From: an uncultured Bacteroidales bacterium
Lineage (GTDB): Bacteria > Bacteroidota > Bacteroidia > Bacteroidales > Muribaculaceae
NCBI GenBank assembly: GCA_949123685.1
Contig: CASBHZ010000035.1
Span: 1 to 30,144, forward strand
Direction of reading: 5' to 3'
Length of the DNA: 30,144 nt
The notes below the pieces were generated by a model. The model did no database searches. It was not told the DNA's origin and saw only the letters and a list, made by a program, of their open reading frames with translations. The position numbers were made by a program, and so were the translations under genes. Positions 15,601-22,861 of this stretch are shown here, piece by piece (within the stretch, counting starts at the first letter, position 1; each line of letters begins with the position of its first letter).

Positions 15601-18600
15601 TACCGTAGTCGTCATATGTGTAGTCAATACGTTCAACTTTATAACCGTTGACATATTTCACAGCCACGTATGGATGCCTATATTCGAATTCCTGGAAATG
15701 CGTCCGTTCTGCGTATTCATCATCGCCACGAGTGGTAGTGACGGTGCGATCCGTTACGAAACCGAGACTGTATGCCCCGTCTGTTTCAGAGCTGCCTCCA
15801 TAGGACAAGTCAGTTTTTACAGTTATACCGTCGGAGTGTGTGGCGATTTCTGATGTCGGGAATCCATATTCATCATAGGAGTATGAATAATTGGCTGAAT
15901 ATCCCGTCAGAAGATTTCTCTCAGTTTTGGTATTAAGCAGGATTTTCTTGACCTTGTTGGACTTAATGTTAATGGAATATGAATTAACAGTCTCCGAAGC
16001 GGTAGACACTACACTTTTAAGCACGGAGTGGTTATACGGCTCATATGTCCGAACTGTACGGTTGCCGCGACTGTCGAACGAAGTAATTTTCTCGAATCCA
16101 CGAAAACCGAGTCCTTGACGGTGGAAGACAGCATTTTCGTATTCATAATTTGAAGCATCACACAAATTACCATTGCATAGCGTCTCCGTGCGTGAAATTA
16201 CCATAGCGGGTTCACTGAGGCTCACGTATGGAAATGGCAAGATGCCGCCATGCGTATATACTCCGCTTTTATATGAAGAGTTACAGAGTGAACTGTATTC
16301 GTTTTTCTCAACCAATCCGACGCTGCTGATCATGCCGGTGAGAAGTTGCTCTCGAGCCTTGTTCAGAGTGAATGAATAACTATATACGATCCCTCCCCTG
16401 ATGGCAAGTAATCGGTTGAATTTATTATGGCTGTTTATATCTGTCGGGACTATTATCGAATTGGTATTGACCTGCATGGTATGGGATGTCCCTTCAAATC
16501 CGTTGAATTCACATGGCGTGGTGAAGAAATGAGTGTTAGTATAATTGATCAGGTCACTTTTCCCATCGCAATCAATGTCCTGAAGAATGAATCCCTCTCT
16601 TCTGTCGTTAGGGAAATTAGTACCGTAAAACCATGATCTTGTGAATTGTCCGTTACCTTTTGAGCGAAATATGTACCATTGGTTTTGAGAGGCCGTGGAT
16701 CCGCGGTAAGAAGATAGAAGCAGGTCGGTTAATCCGTCACCATTAAAGTCTCCTGTCATTACGAGCCTATTCTCAAACAGAGTTTTTTTAGTGCCATTGT
16801 CTGATGCCAACAGCCTCAGGCTTATTGTACCTGAAGAATCCACATCGAATGTATATGTGTGAATTCCAGTGTCATTTATGAGGCATATATCTGTTTTTCC
16901 GTCACCGTCTGCATCAAGAGGTATAAGCTTGTCTGAACGGTTTGCGGCATCCCATGAATCTGTTATACTTGTGCCCACAAACGTCACAACGTATGGGAAT
17001 ACGTGACCCTGATATAGGAGACTATTATTCTCCAGATCGAAAAGGTAGCAATTCGTCGGTTTCGATGGGTCATTGAAAGGCTGGTGTGCTGAAACCGCGA
17101 GGATTTCTATCTTGCCGTCTCCGTTAAAGTCTCCGGTATAATAGAATTTTGGTTGTATGCTATTACCGCCGTCAGCATCTGTATAGACTGTGGGAAAATA
17201 GTAAGAACGTTCATATGCGAGTGCCATACCGCCATATAGGTTAGGACGGTAAACGGTAAATTTTAAATGTTCTTTGACTCCAGTGGTTACTCTGATAACA
17301 TTATTATTGATCTTTATAACTGACTCCTCCTGCCTTCCTTGCAGGTCGGCGCAAAGGATGTCAATGAATCCCGGTCCTGTGACTAATTCCGGCATAGGAT
17401 CGGCAAAGTCCTCTGACAATCCGGCATATAGGAATATGCGTTCCGATGAACCATATTGATTATCAAAGCGATTTTGCGAATGGCGGAACGCGGTGGAATG
17501 CCTGTAGTGTTGCCAATATGGATTCTTGTTGGGTAAAACTATAAGCCCATCGTTGTTGCTGTCGTAATCGAACCTACCTTTTACGGTCTTGATCATATCC
17601 GGGTTGTCGGATTCATACCAGTCAAGGAGTTGGGTGGTATTATAATTATAACACGCCCTGTTGCCACCTATTTCCGCACCCTCGCCATATATGAACTGGA
17701 TTGGGTTGAAACTTTCACTCGCTGAGTTGAAACCTATCTTGTCCAGGTGAGAGACTCCGTTGTGCAGCGAGTGCGAAAGAGTGTATTCATGCAAGAATGT
17801 TGTCCCATGAAAGCAATACACGCTTTCAAGAAGTTCTCTCTCCATTGTCCATGTGCCTCCCGAATTCCGAGAGATTGGATCCTCTCTTGTCTTATAGTTA
17901 AAATCTATGTGGGAATCATTATATTCAATCTTGGAGATGCGGTAGTGGTTGTCTATGTCATCGTATATATAGTCTATTCTGTTATCGCGGATGTCTAAAG
18001 CTAATACCAAGGGGTAATGGAGTCTGTTTTGGGAATTGCTTTCATATCCGAACTGAGCAAAGCTTCCATCCGGATAATATACATTAAAATATTTAACTGT
18101 TTCCCCTGATACATATGCATTTATAAGAATATTTCCTTGTTCAGATTCATATGTGATGCAAGAGCCACTAATAGGACCGCTCTTAATTAGACGAGTTCCG
18201 TCAAGAAAAAAGGAATCAGACATGTCCATAAGGACTCCTTCACATTTACCATCATAATAAAGATTTTTGCCACTTCTTGTAATCTTGGGAATACCGGAAA
18301 GTGACCATCCTTGTCCGATGACGGAATTCCCAGCTTGACTGTTGTATAACAGGGATAGATTAGGCTGGAATCCGTTAATGCCCGGATATACATTTATGGG
18401 AACCTCATATGTCTTTGCACCTGTAGGGGTTACACCGGATCTTATCTCGATGTCACCGACAGCATTAGACTTATTTATTATAGCGACGTCCGGAATTATA
18501 GGGTTATTTATGCCGGAACCGGAGTTCACTCTGAATGGACGCTCCTCTCCTTCTTCCATCTTTTTAAACAGACTGTCAGGTAGATGGCATTCTCTTACTT

Positions 18601-18784
18601 CCGGGTATAGAGCCTTTAGAAGGGAATCTTCGTATTCCTTGAAACGTTCGTCTGTCCAATCTCGGGATGGGTCAAGGATAGGGTATGTGTCAGCTTTAAT
18701 TCCAATGTCGGGATTGGTTTTAGATGCTTTTGCCGAGCTGAGTGCAACAAAGGCGAGTATCGCGTAGAGGAGTGTCTTTTTCAT
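12635..18784 (-). CDS. Giant secreted SpvB/RHS protein with GIY-YIG-like nuclease tip (rhs-A)
   Basis: I use ATG 18782-18784 (MKKTLLYAILAFVALSSAKAS, a clear signal peptide; 2,049 aa), not the longer frame whose 25 extra codons lie in the promoter hairpin. After about 100 residues comes an SpvB-like domain (VGDIEIRSGVTPTGAKTYEV, GQGWSLSGIPKITR). Four FG-GAP-like calcium motifs follow (GDFNGDGKIEIL, DADGDGKTDICL, GDFNGDGLTDLLL, DIDCDGKSDLI), then many YD repeats (YTYDDYGNVTKE, YEYDTHGRMLT) and the RHS core (NMNARLYDPLMCRFLSPDPQ, FSYALNNPMRYVDENG). A Gly/Ala-rich hydrophobic stretch leads to the tip at about 1939-2049: YYG (1941-1943), KYVG (1952-1955), R1964, H1968 and E1996 fit a GIY-YIG nuclease. 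No type VI genes are near; Sec export is inferred from the signal peptide. Confidence 0.92.
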   Translation of the reverse strand: MKKTLLYAILAFVALSSAKASKTNPDIGIKADTYPILDPSRDWTDERFKEYEDSLLKALYPEVRECHLPDSLFKKMEEGEERPFRVNSGSGINNPIIPDVAIINKSNAVGDIEIRSGVTPTGAKTYEVPINVYPGINGFQPNLSLLYNSQAGNSVIGQGWSLSGIPKITRSGKNLYYDGKCEGVLMDMSDSFFLDGTRLIKSGPISGSCITYESEQGNILINAYVSGETVKYFNVYYPDGSFAQFGYESNSQNRLHYPLVLALDIRDNRIDYIYDDIDNHYRISKIEYNDSHIDFNYKTREDPISRNSGGTWTMERELLESVYCFHGTTFLHEYTLSHSLHNGVSHLDKIGFNSASESFNPIQFIYGEGAEIGGNRACYNYNTTQLLDWYESDNPDMIKTVKGRFDYDSNNDGLIVLPNKNPYWQHYRHSTAFRHSQNRFDNQYGSSERIFLYAGLSEDFADPMPELVTGPGFIDILCADLQGRQEESVIKINNNVIRVTTGVKEHLKFTVYRPNLYGGMALAYERSYYFPTVYTDADGGNSIQPKFYYTGDFNGDGKIEILAVSAHQPFNDPSKPTNCYLFDLENNSLLYQGHVFPYVVTFVGTSITDSWDAANRSDKLIPLDADGDGKTDICLINDTGIHTYTFDVDSSGTISLRLLASDNGTKKTLFENRLVMTGDFNGDGLTDLLLSSYRGSTASQNQWYIFRSKGNGQFTRSWFYGTNFPNDRREGFILQDIDCDGKSDLINYTNTHFFTTPCEFNGFEGTSHTMQVNTNSIIVPTDINSHNKFNRLLAIRGGIVYSYSFTLNKAREQLLTGMISSVGLVEKNEYSSLCNSSYKSGVYTHGGILPFPYVSLSEPAMVISRTETLCNGNLCDASNYEYENAVFHRQGLGFRGFEKITSFDSRGNRTVRTYEPYNHSVLKSVVSTASETVNSYSINIKSNKVKKILLNTKTERNLLTGYSANYSYSYDEYGFPTSEIATHSDGITVKTDLSYGGSSETDGAYSLGFVTDRTVTTTRGDDEYAERTHFQEFEYRHPYVAVKYVNGYKVERIDYTYDDYGNVTKEAVTPYDSPNSLTKRYTYTGDAQLTGETDPWGLTHTYTRDSFGRICGIQDYTGTTSIIYDSFGREIQRTSPDGTKRNVNYEWINDGSPGVYRVSTETTGKPTISESYDALGRIVRLTDTRFDGKIRKIDREFNIRGDLVRESEPYTGNAPTAWTTYEYDTHGRMLTASEPSGRETRHVYSGASVKTWEDEVEITRTYDSQGNFMSSSDDAGPVRYYLTVDGKPDVAESLGGIMIWINYDKYRRYSSIGDSGFGNIRYEYDSWGNVRKRVCEGKEITYEYDNKNRLKKMVTPEFSTSYTYDAYNRLTDVISDNGTSRSVTYDGYGRIKSRRENAPDGKWLLKDYTYKDGNISTIKYTSQSGELLTESYIYSNGTFCEGKVGDESVYKLISEDSTGIPTKIETGGITREYSHSHGFPTTRKASYGEKALQNVAYEFDYATSNLLCRRNLRHNNSESFEYDCLNRLISAGDQSYTYDILGNMTSRSDVGRMEYHHSYKPHAVTDFFPDGDFVPAATQEFSHTSFSRPESTKEAYWNILFSYNADFDRVKMECDYGNSNETRYYLGKCYEFIDYGNSNERLYLFGDYYDAPAVFTKNNNASEILFPLKDYLGSITHIVKQDGRIVQEVDYDAWGMLRKPDSHEYYGTEPSDAPDLILGRGYTGHEHIWENGLINMNARLYDPLMCRFLSPDPQMQFPYFSQGHNRFSYALNNPMRYVDENGEFFWTAVGIAALIGGTINVATHWDAIQAGGFWTGAQYFLTGAVAGGAGAAVGIGAAVGFGSMLGVTAASYTAATTGFINGALSGAAGGAASGFISETGNSLIEGQNLGNSLLNGLWGAGTGAISGGITGGIAGGIQATQQGKSFWNGTAPDPSKHFSTYYGLDPITGEVKYVGMTGRDPEIRFAEHLKSKTNRADLDFVVKKGNLSKLDARIWEQNQINKFGMMKNGGQLFNLRNEIDPKYWYLHNINNNPFKTNPFQLWLRESLRR

Positions 18785-18816
18785 GGCGTTTGATTGGTTA
18801 GGGCGGTTTATAAACG

Positions 18817-18853
18817 ACTTTTGTCCCGATGCTTGGCACATCAGGACAAAAGT
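18817..18853. promoter_or_regulatory. 15-bp-arm inverted repeat over the rhs-A promoter
   Basis: The arms acttttgtcccgatg (18817-18831) and catcaggacaaaagt (18839-18853) are complementary with a single mismatch that is a G-U wobble on the minus-strand RNA; the loop is 7 nt. The right arm contains the -7 box of the promoter, and the left arm would lie in the 5' leader of rhs-A. It may be an operator or a leader hairpin. No T-run follows, so it is not an ordinary terminator. Confidence 0.75.
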
Positions 18854-18877
18854 AAACATTTATTATGGGGTTTGCAA
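18847..18877 (-). promoter_or_regulatory. Consensus Bacteroidetes promoter of the rhs-A operon
   Basis: Minus-strand TTG (18875-18877) and TACTTTTG (18847-18854) are separated by 20 nt, an exact TAnnTTTG -7 box. Transcription would start around 18840, leaving a leader of roughly 55 nt before the rhs-A ATG at 18784. A 10-base motif, atatttgcaa (18879-18888), directly beyond the -33 box also occurs in the promoter at 9839-9848. Confidence 0.72.
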
Positions 18878-18904
18878 TATATTTGCAATAAATTTATAAA
18901 GAAA

Positions 18905-20536
18905 TCAAAGTTTAAGCATCTGGTTCTGGGTGGCGAGTTCTTCGAGATACTTGTGGCGGTCTTCTTCAATCATTCTGTCAAACTCGTTGGCATAGTCGGC
19001 AATGACTTCCGCCGGACGACGCCAACGGTCGTTAAATCTGGACCCTATCCATGCCCTTTGTAGATTAGGGTAGTGTTTCATTGCATTATCGAATGTCTGT
19101 TCCATTTCCTCGATGCTTTCTTTGTCCATCGCTCTTTTCATGGAGGCTCGAGTCATCAGCAAACCGGCAACGTCTACCCATTGTGCCGGTTCGCTTCCCG
19201 GTTCTCGTGGAGGAAAACCGTTTTGAGCAGTGTGGATGTGCAGATATTTATATATGGCAAGTTTATAGAGGTGACCTGCGCGTTCAAGTGCGGCACGGGT
19301 GAATTTCATTCCCTTGTAGCGGAGGAAGCGGTCATCATCGGCGGGGCGAGAGAGTAGCTCACGGATAACCTCCAGAGCATTGAGCATTGAATCAACTGTC
19401 AACGGATTCAATACATCGTAAACAATGCGGTCGTGCAGGGGAAGCTTGCGTTTCTGCCTGCGGTCACGTGCCGGCCATTTCTTTTCATCTCTCATCAATC
19501 CGCAACTGCGCAGCATTGCTCCCGGAACAACCACGGTTGCCCCCCTGTCGTCGCCGAATAGATAAGAGAATGGAAATTGGGAAGAATCGGGATGGGTCTT
19601 GTGTTGTCCCATAAGCAGGGAAAACGCTCCTATCTTGGCTCCAAGCATGAGATAGGAGCCTGAAGATGTCTTTACGCCACGCTCAAGAAGCCCCCAGTGA
19701 ACAGGACCGAGTTTATACATGTGGTTACTCTGGTTTGTGCCACTGCCGGCGTTCATGAAACTTGTCTGGCAGCCGATCAGTAGTGAAGATTTATGCATGC
19801 TGACAGTGAACGGACCGGCGAAGAGGGCGCATGCCTCTCCGTTTTCAAAATTGCAGTTTGCAAAAATCAAGGAATCATGTGCTGTAAACCCGTTGGCAAG
19901 GTGTGCTCCCTGACCTATATAGCAATTGTGTATTATTGCTCCGGAATCGGCAATGCCATCTTCTATGATGAAATTCTCGGCAATGACACCGGTCCCGATA
20001 TACGCTAATGCGCGTCCCGATGCAGCGTTGTTGATGATCGAACCGTTACGCAATCGGGCGGCTCCTTCTATTTTTACCTCCCGTCCGATAGCTACATTCT
20101 CAATTGAACCGCAATTGCGTATTGTAGCACCGTTACCTATAGCGGGATCTGTTTCGAAACTATTGACATGCTCATATATCTTTTCTTTGGCAGGTCCTTG
20201 TGCCCAAGCCGGGTCTCTGGCTATCAGCATTGCCGTCTGGGCAGAAATGCCGGGATATATCCTGACGCTTCTGGATCCTGTCTCATCAAGCACGCAAACC
20301 TCAGTGCCTATGCCGCAAGAAGCCTCAGGTTCCATTTTTAATAGCCCGACATTCTCGATGGTTACATCAGCACCTATGCGGATGTCTCCATCGAAATGCA
20401 CGTTGCGTATTCGTTCAAGATTCGTGTCGTTGCAGATATGGACACGGCTCCAATCCGAGCATGAGCAACCCTGACTTTCAAGCTGGCGTATTTCCCACCA
20501 TCGCAAAGGTTTATATGTTTGTGTCGAGATCGTCAT
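18905..20536 (-). CDS. DUF4954 family protein, left-handed beta-helix (hexapeptide) fold
   Basis: I take ATG 20534-20536 (MTISTQTYKPLRWWEIRQLE), giving 543 aa; the longer frame adds 40 residues that lie inside hflX and look unlike protein. Residues about 35-300 show hexapeptide-style turns (IRIGADVTIENVGLL, IGNGATIRNCGSIENVAIG, VKIEGAARLRNGSIINNAA, IGQGAHLANGF), as in left-handed beta-helix acyl- or nucleotidyltransferases. A helical C-terminal half contains LHDRIVYDVLNPLTVDSM and ends in a charged coil. The family is found in Bacteroidetes and spirochaetes; its reaction is not known to me. Its start overlaps the hflX stop by 26 bp, so the two are co-translated. Confidence 0.85.
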   Translation of the reverse strand: MTISTQTYKPLRWWEIRQLESQGCSCSDWSRVHICNDTNLERIRNVHFDGDIRIGADVTIENVGLLKMEPEASCGIGTEVCVLDETGSRSVRIYPGISAQTAMLIARDPAWAQGPAKEKIYEHVNSFETDPAIGNGATIRNCGSIENVAIGREVKIEGAARLRNGSIINNAASGRALAYIGTGVIAENFIIEDGIADSGAIIHNCYIGQGAHLANGFTAHDSLIFANCNFENGEACALFAGPFTVSMHKSSLLIGCQTSFMNAGSGTNQSNHMYKLGPVHWGLLERGVKTSSGSYLMLGAKIGAFSLLMGQHKTHPDSSQFPFSYLFGDDRGATVVVPGAMLRSCGLMRDEKKWPARDRRQKRKLPLHDRIVYDVLNPLTVDSMLNALEVIRELLSRPADDDRFLRYKGMKFTRAALERAGHLYKLAIYKYLHIHTAQNGFPPREPGSEPAQWVDVAGLLMTRASMKRAMDKESIEEMEQTFDNAMKHYPNLQRAWIGSRFNDRWRRPAEVIADYANEFDRMIEEDRHKYLEELATQNQMLKL

Positions 20537-21740
20537 ATTTTTGAAACAGGAAATCATTATAAGGGAAACGCTCAGTGTGTATCTCTTTAGCTTTCTCATA
20601 AAGCATATCTTTGAGCGCGTCGATATTCGTTTTCTCCTTTGCTGAAATGAACACACAATTATTGTTCATTTTTGACATCCATGTCTGTTTGAACTCATCA
20701 AGAGATATGTTCTCTCGAGTCTTTGGCGTGAGGTCGTCCGGATCCTTGGGTGTGTAAGTGAAAGCGTCGATCTTATTGAAAACGAGAATCATCGGTTTTT
20801 CGGCAGCTCCGCATACTTCCGCCAAAGTCTTGTTCACGACTTCTATCTGCTCCTCAAACTGGGGATGGCTCACATCCACGACATGCACCAGCACATCGGC
20901 TTCCCGCACTTCATCGAGTGTAGACTTGAAAGAATCCACAAGATGGGTAGGAAGCTTCCGGATGAAGCCGACCGTGTCGGTAAGAAGGAATGGGAGGTTG
21001 TCGATGATTACCTTGCGCACGGTTGTGTCAAGAGTGGCGAAAAGTTTGTTTTCGGCAAATACGTCACTTTTGCTCAGGAGATTCATCAATGTGGATTTAC
21101 CCACGTTTGTATATCCCACAAGTGCCACGCGAGTCAGTTTCCCCCTGTTTTTGCGCTGGATACTTTTCTGGCGGTCAATGCTTTTTAATTCTTCTTTCAG
21201 TCGCGAGATTTTGTCGAGTATTATTCGGCGGTCGGTTTCTATCTGGGTTTCACCCGGCCCCCTCATTCCGATACCACCCCGTTGACGCTCAAGGTGTGTC
21301 CACATGCGGGTAAGACGCGGAAGGAGGTATTGATACTGTGCGAGTTCCACCTGAGTTCGTGCAGTTGCCGTTTGTGCGCGTTTCGCAAATATGTCAAGGA
21401 TCAGGCTTGTGCGGTCAAGAATCTTGACTTTGAGTTCGCGTTCGATGTTTGCCACTTGTTTGGGGGATAGGTCATCATCGAATATTACCAGACCTATGTC
21501 GTTATCTTCCACATATTGCCTGATTTCGTCAAGTTTTCCTGTGCCAACGTATGTTCTCGGATTCGGGTAGTCAAGTTTCTGAATGAAACGTTTCTCCGGC
21601 TCCGCGCCAGCCGTGCGCGCAAGGAATGCCAATTCTTCGAGGTATTCGTTGGCTTTTGTCTCGTTCTGTATTTTTGTAGCAAGCCCCACGAGCACTGTCC
21701 GTTCGTTGGCTTCCTTGTTTATAATATTATCCTCAATCAT
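20511..21740 (-). CDS. hflX: GTPase HflX
   Basis: ATG 21738-21740 (MIEDNIINKEANERTVLVGL) gives 409 aa, a normal length; the upstream extension of 25 codons is not plausible. The N-terminal HflX domain (YVGTGKLDEI, FDDDLSPKQ, DRTSLILDIFAKRA) is followed by the linker RGGIGMRGPGETQIETDRR and the GTPase domain: G1 GYTNVGKS (209-216), G3 DTVG (255-258), G4 NKID (322-325), G5 SAK (366-368). HflX binds the 50S subunit and splits stalled 70S ribosomes under stress. It is followed by the DUF4954 gene with a 26-bp overlap. Confidence 0.97.
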   Translation of the reverse strand: MIEDNIINKEANERTVLVGLATKIQNETKANEYLEELAFLARTAGAEPEKRFIQKLDYPNPRTYVGTGKLDEIRQYVEDNDIGLVIFDDDLSPKQVANIERELKVKILDRTSLILDIFAKRAQTATARTQVELAQYQYLLPRLTRMWTHLERQRGGIGMRGPGETQIETDRRIILDKISRLKEELKSIDRQKSIQRKNRGKLTRVALVGYTNVGKSTLMNLLSKSDVFAENKLFATLDTTVRKVIIDNLPFLLTDTVGFIRKLPTHLVDSFKSTLDEVREADVLVHVVDVSHPQFEEQIEVVNKTLAEVCGAAEKPMILVFNKIDAFTYTPKDPDDLTPKTRENISLDEFKQTWMSKMNNNCVFISAKEKTNIDALKDMLYEKAKEIHTERFPYNDFLFQKYDDLDTNI

Positions 21741-21802
21741 ATAAATTTCAGGTTCAAAGCAAATTTCGATTGCAAAGATAGCAATCAATTTCTTATACAA
21801 CA

Positions 21803-21841
21803 AACGTCGAACCAAAATCGCTTAAGATTTTGTCCGACGTT
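21803..21841. repeat. Imperfect inverted repeat upstream of hflX
   Basis: Arms aacgtcgaaccaaaatc (21803-21819) and gattttgtccgacgtt (21826-21841) pair with one bulge, around a 6-nt loop. Weaker complementarity (ataca to tgtat) extends outward on both sides. It fills the middle of the 177-bp gap (21741-21917) between the OmpH-like gene and hflX. A T-run follows only on the plus strand, where no gene precedes it, so it is not a terminator for either neighbour. It may be a dispersed intergenic repeat or an hflX leader hairpin. Confidence 0.7.
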
Positions 21842-21883
21842 CGTGTATGATGTTTTTTGTATAAATTCTGGGGGAGCTGTCGT

Positions 21884-21918
21884 CTAAAGCCTAAAGCCTA
21901 AAACCTAACGCCTATCCT
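21884..21918. repeat. Heptamer tandem array, four units and a degenerate fifth
   Basis: The units ctaaagc, ctaaagc, ctaaaac, ctaacgc and the partial ctatcct follow without gaps and run up to the stop codon of the OmpH-like gene. The first two units are identical. Similar CTAAAGC-type heptamer tails are something I recall from Bacteroidetes intergenic regions; I cannot say what they do. Confidence 0.8.
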
Positions 21919-22517
21919 TACTTCTTTGCAACTTTGTTGTAGCGGGCGTTAAGACCTTCCACCACTTCATCCGTGATATCAAGCTCAGGATTGATGTAAA
22001 GTGTTGAAGCTTTCTGGAATATTGCGTCGTAACCGCGTGTCTTGTTGTAATCTTTTATAAAGAGGGTGATAGAGTCGATCACAGCCTGTTGCGCCTGCAT
22101 TGCGGCACTTTGATAGTTATTCTGCAGAGTGGCGATATTGCGCTGAGCCTCGTTCTGCATGTTGCTGATAGTCTGCTCGTCCTGACGATATGAAGCTTCG
22201 GAAAGATAGCCGTTGTTCTGCATCTTGTTCTGCATTGTTGCGGCAAAATTCTGAATCTTGTTCTCATGACGTTTTGCGGCACTCTCCATGTTGGTCTGCA
22301 TGCGGAGCATTTCCTCGTTATAATCTTTGGCAAGGTTGTATTTGCTAAGGATAGAGTCAAGATCCACATAACGGTAGTTCGGAAGATTGACTTCAGTCTT
22401 TGCTGTCTTTGCCTTGTCGGCGGGGGTTGCTTTCTTGGCGTTGTCAGAGCCGCAAGCCGTAGCTATAAGCGCGAGTATTGCAAGCGATGACACAATAAAT
22501 GAGTTGATTTTTTTCAT
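21918..22517 (-). CDS. OmpH/Skp-family periplasmic chaperone-like lipoprotein
   Basis: The 199-aa protein has a lipoprotein signal (LALIATAC, with Cys22 as the lipidated residue), then a low-complexity Lys/Ala linker (AKKATPADKAKTAKTE). The OmpH-type core follows: YRYVDLDSILSKYNLAKDY, a long coiled-coil region (about 65-145) rich in Gln, Asn and Ala, and the end YDAIFQKASTLYINPELDITDEVVEGLNARY, which is the classical OmpH ending. Skp/OmpH proteins hold outer-membrane proteins in the periplasm. The lipid anchor is a variation common in Bacteroidetes. It lies upstream of hflX in the same direction, 177 bp away, so it is probably a separate transcription unit. Confidence 0.9.
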   Translation of the reverse strand: MKKINSFIVSSLAILALIATACGSDNAKKATPADKAKTAKTEVNLPNYRYVDLDSILSKYNLAKDYNEEMLRMQTNMESAAKRHENKIQNFAATMQNKMQNNGYLSEASYRQDEQTISNMQNEAQRNIATLQNNYQSAAMQAQQAVIDSITLFIKDYNKTRGYDAIFQKASTLYINPELDITDEVVEGLNARYNKVAKK

Positions 22518-22589
22518 TTTATTTTGATGTTGTTTTTACCGATTATTATGGAGACGTCAGCTCCTTTGCTTTTTTGCCATTTTGGAATT

Positions 22590-22609
22590 GCTGTTATGCC
22601 CATGACAGC
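22590..22609. promoter_or_regulatory. Dyad in the leader of the OmpH-like gene
   Basis: gctgttatg (22590-22598) and catgacagc (22601-22609) are complementary apart from one T-G pair, with only two bases between them. So short a loop favours a protein-binding site over an RNA hairpin. It lies 73 bp before the start of the OmpH-like gene, between its -7 box candidate and the ATG. Confidence 0.45.
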
Positions 22610-22776
22610 CTACCGATTTTTCTCCGGCGAAGCGAAAGGAGAGCAAAAGTAGCGATATTCCGAGAAATAGCGTAATAAGAAGCGTTAATTTCACTTTTTT
22701 TAATTCATTTAAGGTTATTGCAATGCAAAATTAACTAAAAAATTGAAAAAAGCGTCTATTTCTCCAATTATTTTGC

Positions 22777-22784
22777 TAACTTTG
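22777..22784 (+). promoter_or_regulatory. -7 box candidate of the pepD-muramidase operon
   Basis: TAACTTTG matches the Bacteroidetes -7 consensus and lies 77 bp before the pepD start. No good TTTG is seen 19-21 nt upstream, so the assignment rests on the -7 box alone. The cccgc/gcggg hairpin (22794-22807) would be in the leader. Confidence 0.5.
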
Positions 22785-22861
22785 GAGTGTTCACCCGCAT
22801 TAGCGGGCGGTAGATAATTGAATATTATACAATAAATAATTTATAAGAATTTTATAAGAAT

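Larger units (their letters stand above)
22518..22861. other. Divergent intergenic region (344 bp) between the OmpH-like gene and pepD
   Basis: No gene is seen here. On the minus strand, TACTTTTG (22644-22651) fits a -7 box for the OmpH-like gene, with only a weak -33 region. On the plus strand, TAACTTTG (22777-22784) fits a -7 box for the pepD operon, also with a weak -33 region. A dyad (22590-22609) lies downstream of the first, and the short hairpin cccgc-attа-like element at 22794-22807 (cccgc and gcggg arms, 4-nt loop) lies just after the second, in the pepD leader. The rest is AT-rich. Confidence 0.6.

Noticed and set aside
18785..18859. The 25 extra N-terminal codons of the rhs-A frame (MFTFVLMCQASGQKSF...).
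   Set aside because: They cover the promoter hairpin and predicted transcription start, and the MKK signal peptide follows at 18784.
1..18877. Insertion sequence or integrase-driven mobile element as the cause of the module changes.
   Set aside because: No transposase, integrase or terminal inverted repeats were seen; homologous recombination between tips explains the pattern better.
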